Under the pieces are notes generated by a model. The model was given only the letters and a program-made list of their open reading frames with translations. It was not told where the DNA came from and did not search any database. This document shows positions 42,483-51,603 of a stretch of 64,000 nucleotides of DNA, piece after piece; the stretch's first letter is position 1; each line of letters begins with the position of its first letter. Source of the stretch: Microvenator marinus. GTDB lineage: Bacteria > Myxococcota_A > Bradymonadia > Bradymonadales > Bradymonadaceae. The position numbers and the translations under genes are program-made. The DNA lies in assembly GCF_007993755.1 (NCBI RefSeq), contig NZ_CP042467.1, positions 5,170,001-5,234,000 on the forward strand. The letters are read 5' to 3'.

Positions 42483-44540
42483 TTAGCTCTGTTTGGAGTC
42501 ACCGCGCGCGAAAATACTCGCCACGAAATTGAGCACGTCGGTCGCTGATTCCTCGTTATAGCCGTAGTTCCGAATCATGCGTTGTTTGACGATATCGATC
42601 TTCTCCTGAGTCTCTTTGTCCACCACATTTGTGACGATGGTTGCGAGCTTGATGGAGTCCTTCTGGTCTTCGAATAGCTTGAGCTCAAGCGCTTTGTGTA
42701 GGCGCTCATTGGTCTTGTACGTGAACTGTTTGCCATCGATCGCGAGGGCTCCAATGGAGCGGATAATCACGCCGCGGAAGTCGTCCTTGCGCGATTCTGG
42801 GATGTCGATCTTCTCCTCGACCGAGCGCATCAATCGCTCGTCGGGCTCCTCGTACTGCCCGGTGTATTTGTTTCTGACCTTCTCTTTCTGAGTGTAGGCT
42901 TTGACGTTGTCGATATAGTTCGCGCACAACTTGGTAATAGCCTCCTCGTCGGCCGAAATCGCGCGCTGCACCTCGTTCTTCACGATATCCTCATACTCTT
43001 GCTTGACCACCGCGAGCAGCTCTCGATAGCGGTTTCGCTCTTCTTCGTTTGAGATCAACGAGTGATTCTTAAGACCACCTTCGATCTCATTGAGAACTAG
43101 GAACGGGTTGATGCTCGTGTCCGATTTGTCAGAGACCAACGCATTCGAGAGCTTGTCTTGAATGTAGCGCGGCGAGATACCGACGAGACCTTCTCGCAGC
43201 GTCTCTTTGCGCAGTTCTTTGACGTTGTCCTGAGTGAATCCCGTGAGGGACTTTCCGTCGTAAAGCTTGAGCTTTTGGAGCAGCGTCAGGTTGTGTTTCT
43301 TGGGGTCTTCCAAACGCGTCAGAACGGCCCACATTGCGGCCATCTCGATGGTATGCGGCGCGATGTGTTTGCCCCGCACAACCTCGTTGTTGAAGTCCTT
43401 TTGGTAGACCTTTACTTCTTCCTGGTACTTGGTGATGTACGGGATATCGATCTTAACCGTACGGTCACGCAAAGCCTCCATATACTCGTTTGAGAGGAGC
43501 TTTCGGTACTCGGGTTCGTTGGTGTGGCCAAGGATGACCTCGTCGATATCCGTCTGAGCGAATTTCTTCGGCTTGATCTTTCGCTCTTGAGTCGCGCCAA
43601 GGAGGTCGTAGAGGAAGGCCACGTCGAGCTTCAAAATCTCCACAAACTCGATGATTCCTCGGTTTGCCACGCAGAACTCGCCGTCGAAGTTGAACGCTCG
43701 CGGGTCCGAGTCCGAGCCGTAAATCGCGATCTTTCGGTAGTTGATATCGCCGGTAAGTTCGGTGGAATCCTGGTTCTTTTCGTCTTTCGGTTGGAACGTG
43801 CCGATACCGCGTCGGTCCTTCTCGCTGAAGATGAGGCGCCGCACTCGAACGTGCTCCATCACGCGTGCCCAATTGCCATCGTAATGCTTCATCAACTGTT
43901 CGTAGATGTAGCGGCTTGCGGGGTTGAGATCGCCTCGGATTCTGACGGAGTTATGCTCGTCCTGAAGACCGAGCTCCTTCAACGCCGATCCGCGCCACTC
44001 AGACGGAATGAGCTTGAGCGGCTCCTCGTTCATCGGGTCGGCGAGTTCGGACTGCCCACCGGTCAAGTGCTGAAGGTCCTCAGGAAGCTTCCACACAAAG
44101 GTGTAGAGCCGTCCTTCGTCGGTTTTGGTGTACTCCTCAAGCCCTTTCTTGAGCAGGCGCGCAATCGTCGATTTGGAGCTACCCACGGGGCCATGAAGCA
44201 AGATGATACGCTTCTCGGTGCCATACTCGTTCGCCGCTGCCTTGAACACGTTGACGAGCCGCATTAGCGGGATGTCGAGGCCATAAATCGCGTCATGACC
44301 GTTGTTCACGGGGTCAGAGAAGAAGTTGTAACTGATGACCTTCTTCTTATTGTCCAGATACTCTTCGGAACCGTATGAAAGAATCATATCGTAGACGCGC
44401 TGATACGCCGTTCGAACTACGCGTCGGTCCTCACGAACCAGGGCAAGGTACTCTTCAAACGAGCCCTCCCAGTGAAGCTCGCGGTATTCCTCGACGTCGT
44501 GGAGACTGCTTATCTTATGAAGAAGGCTATCTTTGCTCAT
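42483..44540 (-). CDS. prkA: PrkA family serine protein kinase
   Basis: 685 residues. The N-terminal AAA+ domain has the P-loop [18 protein letters not shown] and the signature [22 protein letters not shown]; the C-terminal part is the PrkA kinase-like domain. The family (YeaG in E. coli) phosphorylates proteins on Ser in Bacillus and acts in stress and starvation responses; some members also show AAA protease activity. It leads the prkA-yeaH-spoVR operon. The start at 44540 follows AGGAGCC. Confidence 0.92.
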   Translation of the reverse strand: MSKDSLLHKISSLHDVEEYRELHWEGSFEEYLALVREDRRVVRTAYQRVYDMILSYGSEEYLDNKKKVISYNFFSDPVNNGHDAIYGLDIPLMRLVNVFKAAANEYGTEKRIILLHGPVGSSKSTIARLLKKGLEEYTKTDEGRLYTFVWKLPEDLQHLTGGQSELADPMNEEPLKLIPSEWRGSALKELGLQDEHNSVRIRGDLNPASRYIYEQLMKHYDGNWARVMEHVRVRRLIFSEKDRRGIGTFQPKDEKNQDSTELTGDINYRKIAIYGSDSDPRAFNFDGEFCVANRGIIEFVEILKLDVAFLYDLLGATQERKIKPKKFAQTDIDEVILGHTNEPEYRKLLSNEYMEALRDRTVKIDIPYITKYQEEVKVYQKDFNNEVVRGKHIAPHTIEMAAMWAVLTRLEDPKKHNLTLLQKLKLYDGKSLTGFTQDNVKELRKETLREGLVGISPRYIQDKLSNALVSDKSDTSINPFLVLNEIEGGLKNHSLISNEEERNRYRELLAVVKQEYEDIVKNEVQRAISADEEAITKLCANYIDNVKAYTQKEKVRNKYTGQYEEPDERLMRSVEEKIDIPESRKDDFRGVIIRSIGALAIDGKQFTYKTNERLHKALELKLFEDQKDSIKLATIVTNVVDKETQEKIDIVKQRMIRNYGYNEESATDVLNFVASIFARGDSKQS

Positions 44541-44812
44541 ATTCTCTGGCTCCTGTGTTCAGGGCGATCCCTCAACCATAAAGGGCAATTGAAAAAGTCT
44601 GCGAAAATTCTAGGGAATGGTAGTACATCTGCAGCGAATTGGTAGTGGGATTTCCATTCCGTCGAGACCAACGCACTCAGGTATTGAAACAAATCCTATG
44701 GCGTCTCGAATTCCCAAGACCTACAAGGATTTTGAAGAAATTCGATTCAGAAACCAAATTTGCTCCAACTCATCATTGAATTCAAAGGTTTATCTAATCT
44801 TCAGGAGAAATC

Positions 44813-45220
44813 ATGCTCACAAAAATCGACCATATCGGCATTGCAGTTCACTCAATTGACGAAAAAATTCCGCTCTATCGAGACGTGCTTGGCCTCGAAT
44901 TCCTTGGTGAAGAGGAAGTTTCTTCGCAAAAGGTGCGGGTCGCTTTCTTCAAGATCGGCGAGTCGATGATCGAGCTTTTGGAGCCGACCGCGGATGAGAG
45001 CCCAATCGCAAAATTCCTCGCGAAGAATGGCGAAGGCATCCATCACCTTGCTGCCGGCGTGGATGATATCGATAAGGCCAGGGCACGTGCAGCTGAGGGC
45101 GGTTTGCGGCTCCTGAGCGACAAACCCTTGGACGGCGCACACGGAAAGCTGATTTCCTTCGTGCACCCGAAAGATACAGGCAGTGTGTTGTTGGAGTTTA
45201 CGCAGCGCTCAGGCGACTAG
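44813..45220 (+). CDS. mce: methylmalonyl-CoA epimerase
   Basis: 135 residues with the vicinal-oxygen-chelate fold. KIDHIGIAVHSIDEKIPLYRDVLG opens it, and metal ligands are His7, Gln (SSQKVRVAFF), His (GIHHLAAGVDDI) and Glu (GSVLLEFTQ). The enzyme interconverts the R and S forms of methylmalonyl-CoA in propionate and branched-chain degradation. The start follows AGGAGAAATC. Mutase genes are not nearby. The upstream 270 bp hold no other gene. Confidence 0.88.
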   Translation: MLTKIDHIGIAVHSIDEKIPLYRDVLGLEFLGEEEVSSQKVRVAFFKIGESMIELLEPTADESPIAKFLAKNGEGIHHLAAGVDDIDKARARAAEGGLRLLSDKPLDGAHGKLISFVHPKDTGSVLLEFTQRSGD

Positions 45221-45231
45221 GACGGGCCGGC

Positions 45232-46536
45232 CTACTTGGTGACGGTCATTTTCCCTGAGAAATCAAGCTGGCCGTCTTCCACCATGAGTCCAGCTCTCTC
45301 GAGTTTGGAGCTTGACCCGGGTAGGCTCAGAAGGTCTTTCGAGAGCGATTTCTCGAGAGCCAGTTTTCCAGACTCCACCACGTCCGAAGTCTTCCAATTT
45401 GCAACTATAAGAGCGATGCCTGGAAGTGAAGATTCAGTGATCTTGGCGTCCACGATCTTCGCGCTGACCTTATCCCCCTCTACTTCAAGAGAGCCTTTGG
45501 TCACGGCATCAGCCCAATAACATTGGCCACTTTCCTGAAGGTTCCAGAGCCGAAGGTGCATATCGAAGTTCTTGGAGGTTTCGGTTTGGGACATGCCAAA
45601 AGAGTTAACCGTGACGTGCATAGGTCCGTTCTGATTTGCCTTCCCGCCTTCGGTATACGTTCTAGAAATCTTGCCGGAGTTCAGAGCAGCTTGAATGAGC
45701 GGGGTGACCATCGCCGGGTGTACCGAAACTTGGAAATTCTTGGACTTCGGCAGCTCGAGTTTCGGAACGAGACCCGCTTCGACCGGCAGGTTTGAAGTGA
45801 AGCCCAAATAGAGCAAACCCGCATTGACATTGGTCTTGAGTGTTGCCGGGCCCGACACAAACCCCTTGATGCCGAGGTCGGGAGTCTTCACGGTAGCTAC
45901 TTTGACCTCGCCCAGTTCTTTGGACACCGCGTTTAGCAAGGTTCTGGCTAGCGGTGCTCGCACGACCTTTGCCCATGTAGGCGGAAGCTGAGAGACATCG
46001 GCATCAAGCGATGAATGGCCGAGCTGAGCGGCTTTGGCCATGTCGAGTTGAATCTCGGTTCCATCGGCGGTGGTGGGGCCAAACACGATTGGGGCGACCA
46101 ATGAAAACGTGCCTCTAAGCGGCACTCTTTGAATCGGAATGATGGGGAGTTTGATGGCTACTTTGCCGTCGAGTCTCCCGGCGAGTCGCACACAGTTTTC
46201 GCACGACTTGTCTGCATAAACTCCGAGGTCAGCTACCTGGCCTTCGGTCTTGATGCCGATGGTTTGACCGGACGGAAGTTTCAGGTCGTCGGTAACCTGA
46301 AGAGCCTTGTTCAAGTTGGCTTCTAATGCGTTGGCTACGAGCTGATTGAGGAGTTCGGTCCTCAAGAGAATTCCGAAATGAACCGGGGCATCGGCGGACG
46401 GAACATCGGCGAGGAACGTGCTCTCTTCCTTGAGTTGAGTCTCGTAATCTGAGCGCACTTGGGGACAGGTATTCGAGCATGAGCTCGCGAGCAGGGCCAC
46501 CCCCACTGCCATAAGAGCCACAATTCTACGAGTCAT
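45232..46536 (-). CDS. envelope lipoprotein of unknown function
   Basis: 434 residues with a lipoprotein signal ending LASSC (Cys20). The mature protein is rich in beta-strand-like stretches with amphipathic repeats (VAIKLPIIPIQRVPLRGTFSLVAPIVFGP, FSGKMTVTK at the end) and two Cys pairs. The overall look, long barrel-like strands with a helix near the start, recalls tubular lipid-binding (TULIP/DUF4403-like) proteins, but I cannot confirm this. It is 6 bp after the membrane protein at 46543 and forms the end of a three-gene operon. Confidence 0.6.
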   Translation of the reverse strand: MTRRIVALMAVGVALLASSCSNTCPQVRSDYETQLKEESTFLADVPSADAPVHFGILLRTELLNQLVANALEANLNKALQVTDDLKLPSGQTIGIKTEGQVADLGVYADKSCENCVRLAGRLDGKVAIKLPIIPIQRVPLRGTFSLVAPIVFGPTTADGTEIQLDMAKAAQLGHSSLDADVSQLPPTWAKVVRAPLARTLLNAVSKELGEVKVATVKTPDLGIKGFVSGPATLKTNVNAGLLYLGFTSNLPVEAGLVPKLELPKSKNFQVSVHPAMVTPLIQAALNSGKISRTYTEGGKANQNGPMHVTVNSFGMSQTETSKNFDMHLRLWNLQESGQCYWADAVTKGSLEVEGDKVSAKIVDAKITESSLPGIALIVANWKTSDVVESGKLALEKSLSKDLLSLPGSSSKLERAGLMVEDGQLDFSGKMTVTK

Positions 46537-46542
46537 AGTTCA

Positions 46543-47043
46543 TTACCTGCTTTGCTCAGCTTTCTCGGCGTGCTCAAGGTCTGCAAATTCCAACTCGACT
46601 TCGCCTTTGATCGGGTCAAAAGACCTTCTCGCGCGGCCATCAGGCAGAAATCCTCGAAACACATAAATGGTCTCACCGTTTCGGCCGACCCACGCATCAC
46701 AACTTCCTGATTCTGCTAACTCGTCCAAAATCGCCTTGCATTCCCGCACGCTCAAATCTGTGTCGACGCCGAGCTCTTCGACCGTCACCTCGCCCTGATG
46801 GGCACGGGCCACCTCGAGGACCAATCTCTCTTTAGCGTTGGCTGAGAGTTGGTTCGGGTCCGTGCGTTTGAACCCCTTGTAGGCCATAGCGACGCCCGCT
46901 ACCGAGAGCCCCAAAAAGAGCACCGCCATTGGTATCCCAATCGAATCTCCCTCAAAAAATGAGGTTACGCCGGCGGTCGCAAAGAATAGGCAGCACGCCG
47001 TCCAGAAAATCCCCACAAGGCCGAGGCACGATCGGCCGGTCAT
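46543..47043 (-). CDS. membrane protein with a winged-helix-like domain
   Basis: 166 residues from ATG 47043, which overlaps the stop of the upstream gene (ATGA); an earlier in-frame start at 47118 lies inside that gene. Two membrane helices (LGLVGIFWTACCLFFATAGV and IPMAVLFLGLSVAGVAMAY) are followed by a cytoplasmic helical segment (NAKERLVLEVARAHQGEVTVEELGVDTDLSVRECKAILDEL) that looks like a winged helix, and a short acidic tail. It may sense or regulate; no DNA-binding role is proven. Confidence 0.6.
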   Translation of the reverse strand: MTGRSCLGLVGIFWTACCLFFATAGVTSFFEGDSIGIPMAVLFLGLSVAGVAMAYKGFKRTDPNQLSANAKERLVLEVARAHQGEVTVEELGVDTDLSVRECKAILDELAESGSCDAWVGRNGETIYVFRGFLPDGRARRSFDPIKGEVELEFADLEHAEKAEQSR

Positions 47044-47462
47044 GCACCTACCTTGATGGCGAGCTCGGCGCGCGGATCGATGGTTTTGTCTACAAATGCC
47101 CGTGCGGAGAGGGACCACGAGCCACCGTCCTCAGTGAGGACAGCATCGCTCGGAATCAAGATGACAATCGGCACCACAAATTCGTGGTCGGCAGGCAGCG
47201 TAGTGGCCTGAGCGACTTCAGCGCTCTGGGCAAAATCTCGCCATTTACCCTCACGTTGAACTTGGCCTTTCAAGCTGATCAGCAAGTAGTCGATCTGTCG
47301 GTCTTTCTCTGGCGAACGAAGCTTCGCAAATGCGCGCAGCTCCTCACCGGCCTTTACGTCTTGACTGTCTGCCTCAAGGGTCAGAGTAACTTCTCCACCC
47401 ACGATCGCATTGAAGCGACCGGAGAGAAATTGCATGGTGTCACTGAGTTTGAATTTACTCAT
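47040..47462 (-). CDS. arrestin-like/Spo0M-type beta-sandwich protein
   Basis: 140 residues. The sequence VTLTLEADSQDVKAGEELRAFAKL, then IDYLLISLKGQVQREG and SLSARAFVDKTIDPRAELAIKV, follows the layout of Spo0M/arrestin-N-like proteins (a beta-sandwich with a Val-x-Gly-Glu turn and a late alpha/beta strand pair). Bacillus Spo0M affects sporulation and motility; the mechanism is unknown. No signal peptide, so cytoplasmic. First gene of the three-gene operon ending at 45232; its stop overlaps the next start. Confidence 0.5.
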   Translation of the reverse strand: MSKFKLSDTMQFLSGRFNAIVGGEVTLTLEADSQDVKAGEELRAFAKLRSPEKDRQIDYLLISLKGQVQREGKWRDFAQSAEVAQATTLPADHEFVVPIVILIPSDAVLTEDGGSWSLSARAFVDKTIDPRAELAIKVGA

Positions 47463-47525
47463 CGCTAAAAATCCATCAAAGATGGCTGCAGTATTGCGCG
47501 CCCTTCGATGTGAGTCCAGATCGAT

Positions 47526-48890
47526 TTAGGAGCTCCGTCTTCTCAGGCGTAGCAAACCAAGGAATACAAAGACGAGGAGGGCGGAACCCGAACCCTGGGT
47601 AGAGGTGCAACCACAGCCATCATCGGCGCCGTTGACTCGGTCGAGGCCTTCACCGTCCACAACCGTATAAGCATCTTGGAGAATGGCGGTATCACCGTTC
47701 GGGTTCGTCACGATCACGTCATAGGTCCCCAGGGAAAGGCCTTCGGGAACTGTAGCGCTGATGCGGCCTGGCCGCGTTTCTCGCACGCCAATCGCCTCGG
47801 TGCCAATCAGGACTTCCACGCCTGGCTCAAAGCCAGCTCCCACCAGAACGACGTCCGTGGAGGCGCCACTTGGGCCAGAATCAGGCGTGATGCTGCTGAG
47901 CGTAAAGCCGGCTTCACCATTGTTGGTGCCGTTGTTGTCTCCGTTGTTTCCATTATTGTTTCCGAGGTCAATATCCTCGCCGACTGGCATATCTGGGCCG
48001 CTATCCTCCACCACGCCCATGTCCATTTCGTCCATGTCGCTCGTGCCCATGTCATCCATACCCATGTCGCTTCCCATATCCATGCCCATATCGGGGTCGG
48101 GATTGGTGAAGTCGTCGTAGTCCACGATCAGACGAATCAACCAATCGCCCGGGGTCGCCGAGAAAGCCGGCGCGAAGTCTTCCCAAACATAGTGTCTAAA
48201 GGTCGGGCAGAAATTTGGTTCACGGCCGTAGATGAAGTTCTTAGAGTCCCCATCAACTCCATCCGTGTCCGAAACCATGATGGGAAAGTAGTCGCCTTGT
48301 CCGGTGGCTCCACATTGCTCATCTAGGGCGGTGATAGCCACACGAATACGGTTGGTGGTCACCGCAATTGGCTGAATATTAACACCCTGGTTTTGGTTGA
48401 TGGCGGCGATAGTCAAGTCTTGAAAAGAGGCATTTCCTTGAGCAGGAGAGCCTTCGATTACAAATCCTAGCGGCCCCATAGGGACCGGAACTTGCGCGAG
48501 GTCAAAGAGTTTGGTCCCTGGGTCTTTGTGACGCGGATTCGATGTTTGGAACGTCTGCAGGTCAATCACAGTGCACGTGGATTCTACGGCCGATGCACCG
48601 GGCGGCTCTTCATAAATCTCAAAGGAAAATCGGCCGCAGGCGCGCCCAGGCTCGTCAGGGTTGTCCACCATGAGTACCCGAACACCCGTGATATTGAGCG
48701 GTCGACCGCTGTTCTCCGGCATGTACTCAGCCGGGATGTCGAAGACCGCCTCGTAAGACTCCCCGGCGATCAGCTGCGCCGTGGCAGTCGGGCTGTTGAC
48801 GGATTCCCCAACATTATCATTCTTAATAATTCTTTCAGCCCATGCCGACGTGCTCAACAACACACAGACGAGCGCACATAAAAGACGCAT
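47526..48890 (-). CDS. surface protein with a TIG domain and MYXO-CTERM-like tail
   Basis: 454 residues. A Sec signal peptide (cleavage after about AWA-18) is followed by a beta-rich domain of about 230 residues. An Asp-Met repeat linker (about 262-290) and an Asn-Gly-rich linker (about 308-327) come next. Then an IPT/TIG domain (SITPDSGPSGASTDVVLVGAGFEPG to VIVTNPNGDTAILQDAYTV) is present. The end has Cys-Gly-Cys, a hydrophobic helix (ALLVFVFLGLLRL) and RRR. This is the layout of MYXO-CTERM sorting tails in Myxococcota, which attach proteins to the cell surface. Binding partner unknown. Confidence 0.75.
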   Translation of the reverse strand: MRLLCALVCVLLSTSAWAERIIKNDNVGESVNSPTATAQLIAGESYEAVFDIPAEYMPENSGRPLNITGVRVLMVDNPDEPGRACGRFSFEIYEEPPGASAVESTCTVIDLQTFQTSNPRHKDPGTKLFDLAQVPVPMGPLGFVIEGSPAQGNASFQDLTIAAINQNQGVNIQPIAVTTNRIRVAITALDEQCGATGQGDYFPIMVSDTDGVDGDSKNFIYGREPNFCPTFRHYVWEDFAPAFSATPGDWLIRLIVDYDDFTNPDPDMGMDMGSDMGMDDMGTSDMDEMDMGVVEDSGPDMPVGEDIDLGNNNGNNGDNNGTNNGEAGFTLSSITPDSGPSGASTDVVLVGAGFEPGVEVLIGTEAIGVRETRPGRISATVPEGLSLGTYDVIVTNPNGDTAILQDAYTVVDGEGLDRVNGADDGCGCTSTQGSGSALLVFVFLGLLRLRRRSS

Positions 48891-48950
48891 AACGACCTCT
48901 CGGAAATCTCATTTTTCTACAAGCTTTCCAAAGATCTTACGTGAGTTTGA

Positions 48951-49535
48951 TTATTTTCGCCAATGAAGGATGTGATTGTTTGCGGGCATCTCGTAGTCCT
49001 TCACGAACTCAAATCCATGCCCATTCGCTAATTCTACGAGGTCCTCGAAGAACTTAAGGCCCGAGAATCCTCGCTCTCGCAACGATTGGTCGAACGCCTC
49101 GTTGCTGGGCTCAAGCGCCTTTCCCCGATACTTAAAAGGGCCGTAGAGCACGAGATTGCCGCCATCCGCCAACATTGCCGAGGCATGTTCGAAGAGTTTA
49201 GGGGTGCAGGCATCCGGCGCGATATGAATCGTGTTGACGCAGAGGACGGCATCACACGTCGGCACAGGCGGTTCGGGATCGAGAAGGTTGAACTCCAGAG
49301 GCGCCTCAAGATTCTTTAGCCCTGCTTCTTCTCGCCAGGCGAGGATGCTTTCGTGGTTTTCCGGCAGGTCACAGGGCTGATAGGTCCAGCCCGGCAAACC
49401 CCGCGCAAAGTCGACCGCGTGCTGACCTGTGCCAGCTCCAATCTCAACCAATCGCCCTGACTCGCCCAAAACCCCTCGGAGAGCTTCCAAGATGAACGGC
49501 GAGTTACGAATGCAGGCCTCGGAATAACGTTTCAA
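48951..49535 (-). CDS. DUF938-type SAM-dependent methyltransferase
   Basis: 194 residues. The DUF938 pattern KRYSEACIRNSPFILEALRGVL, motif I LVEIGAGTGQHAVDFARGLP, then VLCVNTIHIAPD and LYGPFKYRGKALEPSNEAFDQSLR are diagnostic. The best start is TTG 49535, which overlaps the stop of the upstream gene by TTGA; the longer open frame to 49679 runs through that gene. Family members are cytoplasmic methyltransferases of unknown substrate. Coupling to the Cys-motif protein suggests they work together. Confidence 0.8.
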   Translation of the reverse strand: MKRYSEACIRNSPFILEALRGVLGESGRLVEIGAGTGQHAVDFARGLPGWTYQPCDLPENHESILAWREEAGLKNLEAPLEFNLLDPEPPVPTCDAVLCVNTIHIAPDACTPKLFEHASAMLADGGNLVLYGPFKYRGKALEPSNEAFDQSLRERGFSGLKFFEDLVELANGHGFEFVKDYEMPANNHILHWRK

Positions 49536-50014
49536 ACGAACTCCGTGTTTGCCGCAGCCGCAGGCTTCGCGCCCTGATGTTCCATGCCTTTTCGCCACTT
49601 GGTTTCCAACACATCGGCCCAGGCACGCATGTAGCTCACAGCATCTTCTCGAGTCCTGAAGTCCGGCGGAATGTCGCATGACTTGTAGCCCATCCTCGTC
49701 AAAACTTCGGTGTCAGAAAGCCGCTCAAGGTTTGCAATATCCACAGTGTTAAGACCTGCACTCACCATGATCTCGATGATTCGGTCTAATGGATACCCGG
49801 AGTCTGGGCAGTAGTCTCGAGCCTGCTCAGACCAGTCGCCTGCGTTAGCCAGCGCCATCTGATGAAGCTTCTTAGGCTCAATCTGAGTCAGGGTTTGTGC
49901 GAGGTGCCCGCAATTACACGAACCCATATGGTTCCAATGGAAACGAGCCCCAGACTCGATTCTATCGGCGGTGGCTCGTAGTGCGGTGATGAGAGGTAAT
50001 GAAGGTTTTGCCAT
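49532..50014 (-). CDS. conserved protein with a GSCNCGH motif
   Basis: 160 residues from ATG 50014 after AAGGAG. The segment FHWNHMGSCNCGHLAQTLTQI (about 25-46) holds a Cys-x-Cys-x-His cluster that could bind a metal. CPDSGYPLDRIIEIM and LERLSDTEVL follow. I recall similar proteins from Bacteroidota and Myxococcota, all uncharacterised, but this could not be checked. No signal peptide. The stop overlaps the start of the DUF938 methyltransferase. Confidence 0.6.
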   Translation of the reverse strand: MAKPSLPLITALRATADRIESGARFHWNHMGSCNCGHLAQTLTQIEPKKLHQMALANAGDWSEQARDYCPDSGYPLDRIIEIMVSAGLNTVDIANLERLSDTEVLTRMGYKSCDIPPDFRTREDAVSYMRAWADVLETKWRKGMEHQGAKPAAAANTEFV

Positions 50015-50099
50015 ACTGATTCTCCTTCGGGGACATCGGCCTTTTGATGAAAGGATAACGAATCAGGTGCGGCAAGTCTTCCCACAGGATTGAAAGTTC

Positions 50100-51458
50100 T
50101 TAGAAATTCGCCGAGTCCATTTGAATCTCGTAGGCGCGGGCCTTCTTCTCTTTGATGGAACGCTTGCCCTGGGTGCTCGCCGCGGGAGCCGCCTGGACGT
50201 CGGCCTCCATTTCGGCGAGTTCCTCGTTTACACGTGCGAAGTCGGCATCATCAGCGAAGTCGTATTTTGCGCCCTTTGCTGCGTTTGACTGGCGCTGAGC
50301 CCGTACGATTTCCGCCGCTTTTTGAGCTTCTCCACGCTCGTAGGCCTTCATCGCTTCTTCCATGTTTCGAGCCACCTCAGCTTGCTGCACACGCTTCATA
50401 ACGCCCGTGTCCACTTTCTGGACGAGTTCACGGTTGGTCGTCACGGATGCGCTCATCGTCTTTGAAATCGCTGATTTTTCGTCCTTTCCAACCGCCTCGA
50501 AGCTCAAGTAGGCGCTCAGGACTTTCATGCTTCCGTCGGCTGGCGTGGTGACGCTCATTCGCACCAGGAGGTCTTTGGCCTGGTTTGCATAGAATTCGGC
50601 CAAACTCACGGTAGTCTTGTTGCCCTTCGTCCGGAATGTGTATCCTTCGATTCCGAGGACCTCAACGCCGGGACCGGCGGTCAGCGTAAGAACAGCCTTG
50701 CGTGCAACCGTGCTCGAGAGTCCTTTCGCCTCTTTCTCAAAAATCTGGGCGAGGGCCTTTTCGTCCTCCACGAAGTAGTAGTTTCCAGCAGCGTTGACCG
50801 CGATTTGGGTCATCAATTCCTCGTTATAATCGAGTCCGATTCCCATGGTGGAGATTGAAATACCTTTCTCAAGAGTGCCACGAGCAAGGTTTGCGAGCCC
50901 TTCGACCGAAGTGATTCCGTTATTGGCGTGTCCGTCCGAAAGCAAGATAACTCGGTTCACGGTTTCATCAGAGCGATGCCCTGAAATCAACTGAACACCG
51001 AGTTCCAATCCGCCACTTAGATTCGTGGCTCCGCTAAGCTCAATGCGGCTAATCGCCAACTCCATGAGCTCCTTGTTTTGCGGAGTAGCGGGTTTGGACA
51101 CCATTTCCTGGCTCACGTCCGAGCCGTACGACGCAATGGCCAGGCGGTCAGTAGGTTGGAGCATGCGAACAAACTGAATAGCTGCGTTTTTAGCCTGCTC
51201 AAGTCGCCCGCCAGACATCGAAGTTGAACGGTCAATCACGAGCGCCACATTCAAGGGTGCTCGCTCAGATGTGGCCTGCGCAGGGCCTCCCGTCACTCTG
51301 ACCGTGGCGTAAACCTCTTGGGTCGTGTTCGCCGGAAGGTGAGGGTGCGAGATGCTCGTGTTGAGCTTCAGCGGGGCTTGAGGTTGCACTCGAGCGCTTG
51401 CGGTCAAGCTTGTGCTCATGAGGGCTAAGAGGGCGATGATGGTGGCGAGCGTTTTCAT
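50100..51458 (-). CDS. exported VWA-domain protein
   Basis: 452 residues from ATG 51458, chosen for the site GGAGTCTGAA just upstream. A Sec signal peptide (ALLALMSTSLTASA) leads a Vault/inter-alpha-like region and a VWA domain with the MIDAS motif DRSTSMSG plus later NLSGGLE and LLSDGHANNGI. A helical, Lys/Glu/Ala-rich C-terminal region (about 360-452) looks coiled. VWA proteins of this type bind metal-dependent ligands in the periplasm or at the surface. It is divergent from the RdgC-like gene. Confidence 0.8.
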   Translation of the reverse strand: MKTLATIIALLALMSTSLTASARVQPQAPLKLNTSISHPHLPANTTQEVYATVRVTGGPAQATSERAPLNVALVIDRSTSMSGGRLEQAKNAAIQFVRMLQPTDRLAIASYGSDVSQEMVSKPATPQNKELMELAISRIELSGATNLSGGLELGVQLISGHRSDETVNRVILLSDGHANNGITSVEGLANLARGTLEKGISISTMGIGLDYNEELMTQIAVNAAGNYYFVEDEKALAQIFEKEAKGLSSTVARKAVLTLTAGPGVEVLGIEGYTFRTKGNKTTVSLAEFYANQAKDLLVRMSVTTPADGSMKVLSAYLSFEAVGKDEKSAISKTMSASVTTNRELVQKVDTGVMKRVQQAEVARNMEEAMKAYERGEAQKAAEIVRAQRQSNAAKGAKYDFADDADFARVNEELAEMEADVQAAPAASTQGKRSIKEKKARAYEIQMDSANF

Positions 51459-51603
51459 TTCAGACTCCGTTTCGTTGGTTTGCTCGTGTTTCAACGCAAC
51501 CCCTCGCGAATGGATCTAAAGAAATGTGCGCAATCAAAGATCTCGTGTTATCACCCAAATTGTCAGCGGCATGAGAGCCGCATTCTATGCGCAAGGAAGC
51601 GAA

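Noticed and set aside
44541-44812. Small gene between prkA and mce
   Set aside because: Open frames there have no ribosome site and run into mce out of frame.
48005-48085. Possible CRISPR-like repeat
   Set aside because: The repeat is a 6-bp coding repeat (Asp-Met codons) without spacers.
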